Shown here one piece after another: positions 55,093 through 63,329 of a DNA stretch of 63,329 nucleotides. A program made the position numbers and the translations under genes. Each line of letters begins with the position of its first letter. Position 1 is the first letter of the stretch. The stretch spans positions 1 through 63,329 of the forward strand of contig NZ_QUAC01000483.1 of NCBI RefSeq assembly GCF_003389455.1, in the 5' to 3' direction. The notes under the pieces are model-generated. The model was not told the origin of the DNA, ran no database searches, and saw only the letters and a list, made by a program, of their open reading frames with translations. The DNA is from Streptomyces inhibens. Lineage in GTDB: Bacteria > Actinomycetota > Actinomycetes > Streptomycetales > Streptomycetaceae.

Positions 55093-55445
55093 ACTTCTGG
55101 GAAACCATTACGGGCAGCGACCTCACGAGGGAATGCAAGGCGTTCGAAACCCGGGCCGAGGCATTGCCGGCCGACTACCGGGCGGCGTGGGAACAGATCA
55201 AGGTTCACGTCTCCCCCTACTCGGGCTTCACGGGTCGCAACCTGATGCCGATTCTTGGTGGCGCCCTGGGGCTGCTCGAAGAAACAGCGGCGGATGGGCA
55301 GAGCATTCACGAGGTGCTCGGCGACGACATCGATGGCTTCTGCGCGGCGCTGACCGGCGGAGAAGGGGCCCGGAGCTATCGCGACCGGTGGCGCGAGCAG
55401 TTGAACAGGAACGTCGCAAAGAAACTGGGCCAGCTAGGAGGCTGA
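55089..55445 (+). CDS. DUF1048 protein A
   Basis: 118 residues from ATG 55089. All-helical, soluble: EAKAFETR-like start (TRECKAFETRAEALPADYRA), then EQIKVHVSP, and LGDDIDGFCAALTGG. DUF1048 proteins are regularly encoded next to PadR regulators, often in pairs; their biochemical role is not established. Start overlaps the PadR stop. Confidence 0.85.
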   Translation: MNFWETITGSDLTRECKAFETRAEALPADYRAAWEQIKVHVSPYSGFTGRNLMPILGGALGLLEETAADGQSIHEVLGDDIDGFCAALTGGEGARSYRDRWREQLNRNVAKKLGQLGG

Positions 55446-55446
55446 C

Positions 55447-55773
55447 GTGGGCATCCAAGACATCATCCGGGGCAAGAAGCAGTGGCGGGCGCACATGGCG
55501 CGGGTCCAGGCGCTGCCGCCGGACTACCAGATCGTCTACAAGGAGATGCAGAGGTACCTCTTCAAGGTCGGACCGATCGACTTGCCTGACGGGCACCTGC
55601 TCTCAGGGATTGTCGATTTCTTCGAGGAGGGCGTGGCGGCCGGCAAGGGAGTCCTGGAACTCATCGGCAACGACGTCGCTGCCTTCTGCGACGACCTGGT
55701 CAAGGACTCGCGCACCAACGCGGACATCTATCAGGAGTCCATCAGCGGGGAGCCCGGCACAGCCGAGAAGTAA
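55447..55773 (+). CDS. DUF1048 protein B
   Basis: 108 residues, GTG start one base after the stop of protein A. Shares the family pattern (ARVQALPPDYQIVYKEMQRY, GIVDFFEEGVAAGKGVLEL, GNDVAAFCDDLVKDSR). A two-paralogue arrangement suggests a hetero-oligomer. Last gene of the PadR operon. Confidence 0.85.
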   Translation: MGIQDIIRGKKQWRAHMARVQALPPDYQIVYKEMQRYLFKVGPIDLPDGHLLSGIVDFFEEGVAAGKGVLELIGNDVAAFCDDLVKDSRTNADIYQESISGEPGTAEK

Positions 55774-55794
55774 CACCCGTCGATTTGGTCGGTG

Positions 55795-55822
55795 GCTCAG
55801 CGCATCCGGTCAGCCGCTGAGC
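55795..55822 (+). terminator. Hairpin after the DUF1048 operon
   Basis: GCTCAGCG (55795-55802) pairs perfectly with CGCTGAGC (55815-55822), 22 bp past the stop. Confidence 0.6.
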
Positions 55823-56107
55823 TTGTTCATTACGGAATCGCTTCGGAGATGCCCGCTTCGTCGACGATCTGTCGCTTGAGCAGCAAGTCGAGGGGGTGCT
55901 GGAGCAATGCTCAGTACCTGTGGATCGGACTCGGGTCGGAACGTGAAGGGCGTACCTTCCCGAGTGATCGATTGAAGGTCACCGAGTAGACCGGCGTTCG
56001 CAGCGCCGGCGGGGAAGGTACACCCATGCTCACGGTAGTCACCGACGACAAGTTCGACGCGAGACGGGTCTCTGATCGACGAGATCGTCCGGGAAGGCGC
56101 AAGGCGA

Positions 56108-57280
56108 ATGCTGGCCGCCGCCCTGGAGGCCGAAGTCGACGCATACATAGCTGAGTTGGCCCATGAGAAGGATGAGCGGGGGCGTCGGCTCGTGGTCCGC
56201 AACGGTCACCACCTGCCGCGGAAGGTCACCACCGCTGCCGGAACCGTCGAGGTGCGGGCTCCGCGGGTCAACGACAAGCGGATCGACGGGCAGTCGGGCG
56301 AGCGCAAGCGGTTCTCCTCGGCGATCCTGCCGCCCTGGTGCCGCAAGTCCCCGAAGATCAGCGAGGTGCTGCCGCTGCTCTACCTGCACGGCCTGTCGTC
56401 GGGCGACTTCGTGCCCGCACTCGAGCAGTTCCTCGGGTCGTCGGCCGGCCTCTCACCGGCCACGGTCACCCGGCTGACCACGCAGTGGCAGGCCGACCAC
56501 AAGGCATTCGGTGAGCGTGACCTGTCCGCCACGGACTACGTCTACGTCTGGGCCGACGTCATCCACCTGCGCATACGCCTGGAAGAGGCCAAGGCCGCCG
56601 TGCTGGTGGTGATGGGCGTGCGGGCGGACGGCACCAAGGAACTGATCGCGATGACGGACGGCTACCGCGAATCGTCGGAGTCCTGGGCGAATCTGCTGCG
56701 GGACTGCGCCCGCCGGGGCATGCATGTTCCCGTCCTGGCAGTCGGTGATGCCGCGCTCGGCTTCTGGAACGCGCTGAACGAGGTCTTCCCGGCCACCCGC
56801 CATCAGCGGTGCTGGGTCCACAAAACGGCCAATGTGCTGGACAGTCTGCCCAAGTCGGCCCAGCCCGCGGCGAAGAAGGCCATCCAGGACATCTACAACG
56901 CCGAGGACAAGGAGCACGCGGCTGAGGCGATCAAGACGTTCGCCCAGCAGTACGGGGCGAAGTTCCCCAAGGCCGTCAAGAAGAACGTCACCGACGAGGC
57001 CGAGTTGCTGGCCTTCTACGACTTCCCCACCGAGCACTGGATCCACCTGCGAACCACGAACCCGATCGAGTCGACCTTCGCGACCGTGCGGCTGCGGACG
57101 AAGGTCACCAAGGGTGCGGGCAGCAGAGCGGCCGCCCTGGCGATGGTGTTCAAGCTGGTCGAGTCGGCTCAGGCTCGCTGGCGAGCCGTGAACGCACCCC
57201 ACCTCGTCGCCCTCGTCCGCGCCGGAGCCCGTTTCGAACGTGGCCAGCTCGTTGAACGCCCTCAATCCGCCGCTGCTTGA
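56108..57280 (+). mobile_element. IS256/mutator-family transposase
   Basis: 390 residues in frame from ATG 56108: first catalytic Asp in VWADVIHLRIR, second in LAVGDAALGFW, Glu in TTNPIESTFATVRLRT, with HQRCWVHKTANVLDSLP between. A preferable start ATG at 56025 (MLTVVTDDKFDAR) is one frame off, with LIDEIVREGARR joining only after a 1-nt indel near 56060, so the N-terminus may be frameshifted. It has inserted into an MBL-fold gene, whose tail overlaps its 3' end on the other strand. Terminal repeats not confidently defined. Confidence 0.85.
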
Positions 57281-57650
57281 CCAACCGAGAAACCGGCACC
57301 GGGTGCGGCGTAATCGATGGGGCCGCCGAACCGTGCCGAGGCACGGGCTACCGCCTGCTGCGGGGTGAGGAAACGACCGACATGCGTGATGATCAACCGT
57401 CCTGCCCGGGCCGCACTGGCCGTGTCGCCGGTGTCTTCGGGCGTGTGGTGAACCTGTTGGCCCTCGGTTGGCACCTGTGCGCTCTCGGCCTCGCACAGCA
57501 GTACGTCGCACCCATCCGCCAGGCTCGTGAGGCCGGGGCAGGGTGCCGTATCCCCGGAGTAGACCAACGACCGGCCTGCCGTCTCGACGCGCAGGACGAA
57601 GGCCGGGATGCCGTGCGCTACCGCGCGAGCCGCCGGAAACGGCCTGACAG
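57262..57650 (-). pseudogene. MBL-fold hydrolase fragment
   Basis: Minus strand: AHGIPAFVLRVETAGRSLVY, SGDTAPCPGLTSLADGCDVL (metal Asp in SGDT), HHTPEDTGDTASAARAGRLI and ITHVGRF. This is the C-terminal half of an MBL-fold metal-dependent hydrolase (RNase Z/lactonase-like). The HxHxDH half is missing and the 3' end now reads into the IS256 element, so it is inactive. Confidence 0.75.
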
Positions 57651-58014
57651 TGGGGTTCTGCCGGCGCGGCTACCCGGGTCTGTGCTCAGGCGGAGTGCCG
57701 GACCGTCCCAATATCGTGAGCCTTCAGCCGATGCTGGGATGCCAGGCCGCGGGTCAGCTCTGCCAACTTCTGGGTCAGCTACGCGGCGTCCAGCATCCCC
57801 GAACGGTTCAGGCGGTAGTCCGGGGCGACGGTATTGCGTCATGAACATGGCCGATACAGCACGAGGTGCTGGGTGCAACGGAGGGAAACTGCGGGCTGAC
57901 CGCGTGCTTCGGCCCAGCCGTTCCCTACGGTCGAGAACTACACGTCAGAGCATTGGTATCTTCGAGTGATGTTCTCACCAAGGGTGAGTGAACGGAAAGA
58001 AGAACGGGGGCTCT
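57651..58014. other. Gap before the WXG-like operon
   Basis: About 360 bp without a supportable gene. The right end should hold the promoter for the operon starting at 58015. Confidence 0.4.
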
Positions 58015-58611
58015 GTGTCGGGAAAGACGGTTGTTGACCCTACGGAACTGCGGTCTGCTGCACAGGCCGAGGACGCCATTGCAGACGACATGAAGGGCAA
58101 GAACAGCAAGGCCCTCTCCGACAACCAAGCGGCGGCGGAGTCGCTCGACGGCTGGTCGATCGCCGCTGCGTTGCACTCCCTCACTGAGACATGGCGGCCG
58201 TCCTTGGACGGTATCCGCGACCGTGCGAGGGCGGGCGCCGCCAACCTACGCGCCTCAGCCAGCGGACACGAGTGGAACGATGACCTCGTGTCGCATGATT
58301 TCGAGAAAACGCCTGACACTGCTATGTCCAGCCCCGCGGGGCCTGGCGTGTCCTCGGCTGTGGGCTACACCTGGCAGCCCTCACCGGCCGGGAAGACGCT
58401 GCCGGACCCCGGCTTCGCTTCCCCATCGCCCGACTTCCCGTCAGGCGGCGCGTACCAGCCACCGGTCCCTGGCACCAAGGCTCCCTCCGTGGACGACATG
58501 CTCGATGCCAAGCCCGTGACGCCTGTATATGAACCCGGTGTCACCGGCGCGACCACTCGCGACGGCCACCAAGGGTCGCCTCAGGTCGGCTCTGATTCGC
58601 CCTTCGGTTAG
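58015..58611 (+). CDS. Helical N-terminus / Pro-rich C-terminus hypothetical protein
   Basis: 198 residues from GTG 58015 (GGGGG upstream; an upstream GTG at 57988 is an alternative). The first ~95 residues are helical (TELRSAAQAEDAIADDMKG, AAALHSLTETWRPSLDGIRD), similar in size and pattern to WXG100/ESX-type helical hairpins, and the rest is Pro/Gly/Ser-rich and probably disordered. Followed by a WXG-alpha/beta-hydrolase gene and a lipoprotein gene on the same strand, so it is probably part of an exported or envelope-associated set. Function unknown. Confidence 0.65.
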   Translation: MSGKTVVDPTELRSAAQAEDAIADDMKGKNSKALSDNQAAAESLDGWSIAAALHSLTETWRPSLDGIRDRARAGAANLRASASGHEWNDDLVSHDFEKTPDTAMSSPAGPGVSSAVGYTWQPSPAGKTLPDPGFASPSPDFPSGGAYQPPVPGTKAPSVDDMLDAKPVTPVYEPGVTGATTRDGHQGSPQVGSDSPFG

Positions 58612-58675
58612 CCGGCACCGTGTGCGGGGGCTCAGGGAACAGTCACGATAAACGCAACAACGGGGGACTACGGAC

Positions 58676-60340
58676 ATGGCTTCTGACTACACGCGCCTGC
58701 TGAGGCAGGACTTCTCTGACAGTGAAGCCGCCGAGAAGGCATGGCATCAGCTCTCTACGGCCATGGACGAGCTCGACGCACGGCACAGGTCTAAGGTCAG
58801 CGGTCCGTTGCACGCTCACTGGAAGGGCGACGACGCGGACGCCGCTCTCAACTATTTGGAGAACCTCGAATCTCGCTTCGGCGTCGTGCGTACCGAGGCG
58901 ATGGCTATTTCGGAGGCGTTGGGCATCGCCCGGGCCAAGATGATGCTGGCGCAGGAGCGGCTGCGTAGCGGGGTGAGGGAGCTGGAGGCGGATCACTTCA
59001 CCGTCGACGATGAGGGGCGTGTCTGGCCTCCCGAAGGCAGTGAGGATCCGACTGCTGACGTCACGCAGCAGGAGCGGAACGATCAGCTCGCGAAGCTCGA
59101 TTACTACCAGAGCGAGATCAATGATGCGGTGGGCAAGGCACGCAAGGCCAGCGATGAGGGGGCCAAAGCGCTGTACGAGCTGACCGGTGAGATCCTGCAG
59201 GGCAACATCGACGACGCGGCGGGTGAGGCACGCGATGATGTGAAGCAGGCCTCGAAAGACATGCACACCGAGCTGGGCAAGCCCTATCCGCCACACGATC
59301 CGAAGGACGCCGCGGAATGGTGGAAGAACCTGCCGGAGAGTCAGCGGGAGGCCTACGCGGCACTGCACCCGGAGATCATCGGACGGACCGACGGGTTGCC
59401 CTCAACAGTGCGCGACGATGCCAACCGCCTCGCCCTGGAGCAGGAGCTCAGCGCGATGGAGAACTACGAGTACCACGACAAGTACTCCACCGATGAATAC
59501 AACAAGCGGCTCAACAACATGCTGACGCTCCAGCGGGAGCTCGACAAACGAGACGGCGCCGAGGGCCATAAGAAGCTCTACGTCCTCAACTACGACTCCG
59601 CCGGCGACGGGAAGGCCGTCATCGCCATGGGCAATCCGGATACCGCTGACAACGTCGGCGTCCAGGTACCGGGCACCGCCACAACCATGGAGTCCACCGA
59701 TGGACAGCTCGGGCGCCTTAGCAAACTCCAGCGCTCCGCAGAGAACGCCGACCCGTCAGCAAAGACCTCGATGGTCTACTGGCTGGGATACGACGCACCC
59801 GAGATCCCAGTCTCCGAGGCGGGAAATGTCGACGTCGCCGGCAAGGGGCGAGCCGAGTCCGCCGGGCCCGACCTGCGTAACTTCACACACGGTCTGCGGG
59901 CTTCTCATGAAGGCGGCGACCGGGCCAACATGACGGTGCTCGGCCATAGTTACGGCACAACAGTGGTGGGAATCGCGGCATCGAAGAACGGTGGTCTGGA
60001 CGCTGACAACATCTGCGTTGTTGGCAGTCCGGGCATGGGCGTGGACCACGCCAAGGACCTCAACATCGACCCAGACCGCTTCTACACTGGTGTCGCCGAG
60101 GACGACCCCATCCGCAATGCTGCGGATATGTCGCTGGGCACCACCCCGAACAAGAGCGACTTCGGCGGCACCCGCTTCAAGGTCGATACGCACGGCCACA
60201 GCGGCTACTGGAACGACCGCAGCGATAGTCTCGACAACCAAGGAAAGGTCATCGCCGGTCAGCACCCCTCAAAGCGCCAAGACAAGCCCGTGACGCCCGT
60301 CGTGCCCGTCGGGCCCGGTGGGCCCGCCTTCCAGCAGTGA
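58676..60340 (+). CDS. WXG-like / DUF1023 alpha/beta-hydrolase protein
   Basis: 554 residues. A helical N-terminus with a W-x-G turn (HAHWKGDDADAALNYLENL, about 45-65) and coiled coil, a charged linker, and a C-terminal alpha/beta-hydrolase with the nucleophile elbow LGHSYGTTVVG (Ser near 424), CVVGSPGMGVDHAKDL and a late His in DTHGHSGYW. This WXG/DUF1023 arrangement is common in actinobacteria and is associated with type VII-like export. No Sec signal. SD GGGGG precedes the ATG; the lipoprotein start is 6 nt after its stop. Confidence 0.82.
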   Translation: MASDYTRLLRQDFSDSEAAEKAWHQLSTAMDELDARHRSKVSGPLHAHWKGDDADAALNYLENLESRFGVVRTEAMAISEALGIARAKMMLAQERLRSGVRELEADHFTVDDEGRVWPPEGSEDPTADVTQQERNDQLAKLDYYQSEINDAVGKARKASDEGAKALYELTGEILQGNIDDAAGEARDDVKQASKDMHTELGKPYPPHDPKDAAEWWKNLPESQREAYAALHPEIIGRTDGLPSTVRDDANRLALEQELSAMENYEYHDKYSTDEYNKRLNNMLTLQRELDKRDGAEGHKKLYVLNYDSAGDGKAVIAMGNPDTADNVGVQVPGTATTMESTDGQLGRLSKLQRSAENADPSAKTSMVYWLGYDAPEIPVSEAGNVDVAGKGRAESAGPDLRNFTHGLRASHEGGDRANMTVLGHSYGTTVVGIAASKNGGLDADNICVVGSPGMGVDHAKDLNIDPDRFYTGVAEDDPIRNAADMSLGTTPNKSDFGGTRFKVDTHGHSGYWNDRSDSLDNQGKVIAGQHPSKRQDKPVTPVVPVGPGGPAFQQ

Positions 60341-60346
60341 GCATCT

Positions 60347-60886
60347 ATGCCGAAGCTCCGACTCCCCCTGTTCCGTCCCACTCTCCTGGCCGTCCTGGCC
60401 GTTCTCCTGACCGGAGGCTGCGTGTCTCAGCAACCAGACGATGACCTCAACAAGCCGCTGCCCCGCAAGAGCCGTGCGGACGCTCTGGCATGGGCCAAGC
60501 AGTACACCGCAGCCATGGCTCACTACGCTGAAACAAAGATCTCAAACGACCCTGCTCCCCGCGAGTCGTTCGAGGAGTGCATCGGCCGCAACGACGAGGT
60601 CGCCGACGACGGACGCTTCACCCTCACCTACGCCGTGTACGCACACCTCCCGCAGAAGGACCACATCGAAGCCGTACGCAAGGTACGCACAGCGCTCAAA
60701 CAGCACGGGGTGGAGATCACGAGCTACGAAGAACGGCCTGCCCGCCCCGAAGTTCTCCTCCATGGCTTCCACAACAAGGAACACTTCAGCCTCATCGCGG
60801 ACTCCGTAAAGCCCCCCAACCTACTGCGCTTCTCCGTCAGCACCCCCTGCTTCCTGCCCCCGGGCGCCAAGCAGCAGAAATTCTGA
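60347..60886 (+). CDS. Putative lipoprotein
   Basis: 179 residues. Basic N-terminus, hydrophobic stretch and lipobox LTGGC (Cys at about 25) give a type II signal peptide, so the protein is probably anchored outside the membrane. The mature part is a small alpha/beta domain (EECIGRNDEVADDGRFTLTY, EAVRKVRTALKQHGVEI) resembling small streptomycete lipoproteins of unknown role. Six nt downstream of the hydrolase gene, so co-translated. Confidence 0.82.
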   Translation: MPKLRLPLFRPTLLAVLAVLLTGGCVSQQPDDDLNKPLPRKSRADALAWAKQYTAAMAHYAETKISNDPAPRESFEECIGRNDEVADDGRFTLTYAVYAHLPQKDHIEAVRKVRTALKQHGVEITSYEERPARPEVLLHGFHNKEHFSLIADSVKPPNLLRFSVSTPCFLPPGAKQQKF

Positions 60887-60891
60887 GGCGC

Positions 60892-60910
60892 GCCGTCGAC
60901 ATCCGACGGC
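60892..60910. terminator. Short hairpin between convergent genes
   Basis: GCCGTCG pairs with CGACGGC around ACATC, just after the lipoprotein stop and before the convergent HNH gene. Confidence 0.55.
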
Positions 60911-61037
60911 CTGAGGACGCCGACCCAAGCGCGGATTCCGTCGCGCTGGAGGAGGTCGGGTGCGCGCTTCTCTCTGCGGTTCGGGCGCGGAACTCCCCCA
61001 CCACGACAACGCCGCCATCGCGCGCAAGGGCGGTGGT

Positions 61038-61751
61038 CTACGGCGCCGATGTGTACTTCACCGTCACATCCGTGCAGCCAGCCGCGACCGTACGCAACGC
61101 TTTGACCTCGGCGCGGTCTGCGGTCAGCTTCCACCGGAGTTTGGCGGCGACCCAGTCGGTGGCGTAGGTGCAGGTAGCGTCCTTGGCGGGCGGCATCCAC
61201 TCGGCCGGGTCCTTGTCGCCCTTGGTGCGGTTTTCCCCGAGGCTGACGGCGACGAGGCTGCGGTCGGCGCCCAGGTCGTTGGCGTATCGTTCGCGGCGCT
61301 CGGGCGTCCATTTCGAGGCGCCAGAGTCCCACGCTTCGGCCAGAGGTACGACGTGGTCAATGTCGAGCTTACGCGCGTCGGTAACGGTCTTGTCGTCGTA
61401 GTAGGAGCGCCACTTGCCGCCGGTGAGCCTGCAGTTCTTGCCCTGGCGGGGCTTGACGACGGCCTCGGAGATGAGGACTTCCTTGCGTGTGTCGCAGCCA
61501 TCGTGGTCGGCGTCGGTCCACAGACGGAACTTGTCCCGCTCGTAGCCGGTACGAAATTCACGGGCCACCTGCAGCTGGCCTATCGCGTCCACCAGCCATA
61601 GAGCACCGTTGCTCTTGCCGTCGGACGAGCTCGCGCTCGGCGACGGCGACGTCTTCGCATCCTGACGGGATGTGTCGGGAGTGCACGCGGCCGCGGACAC
61701 CATCAACAGCGGGCAGGCCAAGGCAGCGGCGAGGTGGCGTGCGGAGTACAT
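61038..61751 (-). CDS. Secreted HNH nuclease (DUF1524-like), paralogue 1
   Basis: 237 residues. Signal peptide ending near SAAAC, possibly a weak lipobox, then a Ser/Pro linker. The catalytic part has CRLTGGKWRSYYDD, LDIDHVVPLAEAWDSGA (His-Asp-His metal/active-site motif), ERYANDLGADRSLVAVS and the closing HNH elements NRTKGDKDPAEWMPP. Family members are exported nucleases that degrade environmental DNA/RNA. About half identical to the gene at 62571 over the catalytic domain. It follows a small acidic-protein gene on the same strand by 91 bp. Confidence 0.87.
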   Translation of the reverse strand: MYSARHLAAALACPLLMVSAAACTPDTSRQDAKTSPSPSASSSDGKSNGALWLVDAIGQLQVAREFRTGYERDKFRLWTDADHDGCDTRKEVLISEAVVKPRQGKNCRLTGGKWRSYYDDKTVTDARKLDIDHVVPLAEAWDSGASKWTPERRERYANDLGADRSLVAVSLGENRTKGDKDPAEWMPPAKDATCTYATDWVAAKLRWKLTADRAEVKALRTVAAGCTDVTVKYTSAP

Positions 61752-61842
61752 AGAGCTCCCAGGTCAGGCGCGGTGAGGTGATGACAGCTCTATGGGTCTA
61801 CCCATCACGTCGGGGTGCGTCAACTGAGGCCGGAGCTGGGAG

Positions 61843-62349
61843 TCAGTCGTGCTCGGTCGGTGGTTTCTGGTTCAGGAAATGTGCGGCTGCCTCGATCGCG
61901 TCGCTCTTGATCTTTTCGACGGGTACGTCCCAGTTATCGTCCCAGTCGTCGAGGTTGTACGCGCATACGACGAGCGGCTGCAGCGCGTCGGGGTAATCGA
62001 GGTCCCAGGCGACGTCACGCCAGATCCGGAAGGCGCCGACCGCAGGGGCGAGGGACCCGTCCACCATCTGACCAGCGACCCAGTAGGCCAGGGCCCACCT
62101 CGCTGCCCGTGGATCAGCGGGAACGTCGACGTCGAGCCCCAGCTCATACAGGACCCGCTCGAGGAGGTCAGGCGCCTCGAGCTCTTCGTTGCGCCCGAGG
62201 CCGGCCAGCATCGCAAGGGACTCACTCTCGACCCCGGCAAGCAATGCGTCCAGACCGATCTGAATGAGGGTGTCGGACCCGATGTATCCGCCGAACGCTC
62301 TCTCGTGGGCGATACGGCTCAGCTCCTTGAGCACCTCGTCACGGGTCAC
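61843..62349 (-). CDS. Small acidic hypothetical protein
   Basis: 168 residues, strongly acidic, all-helical, no signal or TM segment (DEVLKELSRIAHERAFGGYI, ELGLDVDVPADPRAARWALA, CAYNLDDWDDNWDVPVEKIK). Not a family I recognise. Encoded just upstream of, and on the same strand as, a secreted nuclease gene; acidity and position would suit an immunity protein or nucleic-acid mimic, but that is speculation. Confidence 0.6.
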   Translation of the reverse strand: MTRDEVLKELSRIAHERAFGGYIGSDTLIQIGLDALLAGVESESLAMLAGLGRNEELEAPDLLERVLYELGLDVDVPADPRAARWALAYWVAGQMVDGSLAPAVGAFRIWRDVAWDLDYPDALQPLVVCAYNLDDWDDNWDVPVEKIKSDAIEAAAHFLNQKPPTEHD

Positions 62350-62570
62350 CGGGGCCTCCTGTCGGCGGACTGAACCCGCAGCCGCGCACTGACTTCCTGC
62401 CCCAGGCGATCGATCTCGTGGAACTGATGCAGTAGCAGCCTGCTGCCTTCAGCTGGTCAAACAGGGACACCTATGTGAGTTTATCGGGGCCGGTATGACT
62501 ACCCACTCCCCCGAGTGACCGCCATCTGGATTCCACACGACGGCCAGCGTGCCGGCGCTATCAACAGACC

Positions 62571-63221
62571 ATGATCAAGACGGCTGCCCGCGCCCTCGCG
62601 GCCGCGGCCCTCGCCCTACTGCCCCTGGCCACCACCGTCCCCGCGCATGCCGCCGAGACACTCAGCCTCCACGATGCCATCGAAACCCTCCCCCAAGCCG
62701 CCGAGTCCCGCGACGGATACGAGCGCTCGAAGTTCAAGCACTGGATCGACGAGGACAAGGACGGCTGCAACACCCGGGCCGAAGTCCTCATCGACGAAGC
62801 CTTCACCCCGCCGAACATCGGCCCGGGCTGCAGGCTTACTGGCGGGAGCTGGTTTTCCTACTACGACGACAAGGTCGTCGACGGCCCCTCCGGCCTCGAC
62901 ATCGACCACATGGTGCCCCTAGCCGAAGCCTGGGACAGCGGCGCGTCCCAGTGGACCGCCGCCCGCCGCCAGGCCTACGCCAACGACCTCGACGCCGAAC
63001 GCTCCCTGGTCGCTGCGACCGCCAGGAGCAACCGGCAAAAGGCCGACCAGGACCCAGCCCAGTGGATGCCGCCGGCCGCACACGCCCAGTGCCCCTACCT
63101 CGCCGACTGGGTCGGAACCAAGCTCCGCTGGTCCCTGACCGTCGACCGCGACGAGCGCAACGCCCTGCGCAGGCTCGCCGCCGGCTGCGAAAACACCGAC
63201 GTGGAATACGAGCGGGTGTAG
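62571..63221 (+). CDS. Secreted HNH nuclease (DUF1524-like), paralogue 2
   Basis: 216 residues. Sec signal peptide with an Ala-rich core and AHA|AET cleavage, so a fully secreted form. Mature domain: SRDGYERSKFKHWIDEDKDG, CRLTGGSWFSYYDD, LDIDHMVPLAEAWDSGA (catalytic His-Asp-His region), RQAYANDLDAERSLVAATA and NRQKADQDPAQWMPP. Parallels paralogue 1 block for block, but lacks its linker and lipobox-like Cys. Two related nucleases with different anchoring may act at the surface and in the medium. Confidence 0.9.
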   Translation: MIKTAARALAAAALALLPLATTVPAHAAETLSLHDAIETLPQAAESRDGYERSKFKHWIDEDKDGCNTRAEVLIDEAFTPPNIGPGCRLTGGSWFSYYDDKVVDGPSGLDIDHMVPLAEAWDSGASQWTAARRQAYANDLDAERSLVAATARSNRQKADQDPAQWMPPAAHAQCPYLADWVGTKLRWSLTVDRDERNALRRLAAGCENTDVEYERV

Positions 63222-63249
63222 CACGCAGAAGGCCCCAGGAGGGTACGGC

Positions 63250-63291
63250 GGCCGGAGCGCACCGACGTGCGAAGGACAGTGCGCCCCGGCC
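63250..63291 (+). terminator. Hairpin terminator after nuclease paralogue 2
   Basis: GGCCGGAGCGCAC (63250-63262) pairs with GTGCGCCCCGGCC (63279-63291) with one mismatch, 29 bp past the stop. Confidence 0.7.
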
Positions 63292-63329
63292 TCTTCCCGC
63301 CCACCGGAGACGGGTTGTGCCGCCGACGT

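Noticed and set aside
1..63329. CRISPR array, tRNA/rRNA genes, att sites of an integrative element
   Set aside because: No regularly spaced repeats, no tRNA cloverleaf and no integrase gene could be found by eye.

Overview
The window is high-GC actinobacterial DNA, most likely from a Streptomyces or close relative. Evidence: GTG starts and ATGA overlaps; many families typical of streptomycetes (StrR-like and gamma-butyrolactone-receptor-like regulators, MmyB-type XRE regulators, a VMAP/vWA conflict locus, DUF1048, secreted HNH nucleases); many IS remnants. I found no tRNA, rRNA, CRISPR array or replication origin. The density of broken genes and IS pieces, plus a protein made only of helicase-associated repeats, suggests an accessory, possibly chromosome-arm or linear-plasmid, region.

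1-17.0 kb: a biosynthetic gene cluster in two outward-facing halves. The central divergent promoter (2.98-3.23 kb) carries two perfect 6-4-6 palindromes. Rightward: a stand-alone NRPS A-PCP protein, a type II thioesterase, a degenerate second A domain and a frameshifted Eis-like acetyltransferase. Leftward from it: a TauD-type dioxygenase and an S9 peptidase. From 17.0 kb leftward: an ATP-grasp ligase, an MFS exporter, a DUF1611/DgcN-like P-loop enzyme, a membrane desaturase, a class V PLP enzyme, a D-Ser-dehydratase-like PLP enzyme and a truncated MFS gene. The logic (carrier-bound amino acid, Fe/2OG oxidation, ATP-grasp amide bond, exporter) resembles dapdiamide-type small peptides; the product is unknown.

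17.0-32.4 kb: decayed accessory DNA. An IS5-like element with a degenerate group II intron abuts a StrR-like activator, whose stop codon lies at the IS border. A segment of that activator is duplicated about 4.1 kb away, and a response regulator / KamA aminomutase / NRPS C-domain cassette (the last two frameshifted) sits between the copies. Then come an IclR pseudogene, nested IS fragments, and remnants of a PKS acyltransferase and a type II KS/CLF pair.

32.4-44 kb: lower-GC, regulator-rich DNA: a tandem-duplicated HTH-MmyB protein, an intact P450, two more MmyB regulators (one sharing a ~281-bp repeat with a broken copy 12.6 kb upstream), a broken KAS III/type III PKS-like gene, two GBL-receptor-like TetR regulators, and an amidohydrolase fragment fused to a JetD-like TOPRIM fragment.

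44-54.4 kb: a helicase-associated repeat protein, then the most interesting locus: a 1682-residue kinase-like/STAND NTPase protein with a helical C-terminus, a VMAP-like protein and a SAV_2336-type vWA protein. I read this as a multi-component NTP-dependent conflict (defence) system. The vWA gene ends exactly at an IS terminus, so it may be truncated.

54.5-63.3 kb: a PadR/DUF1048/DUF1048 operon with palindromic operators, an IS256-type transposase inserted in an MBL-fold gene, a WXG/alpha-beta-hydrolase/lipoprotein operon, and two paralogous secreted HNH nucleases flanking a small acidic protein.
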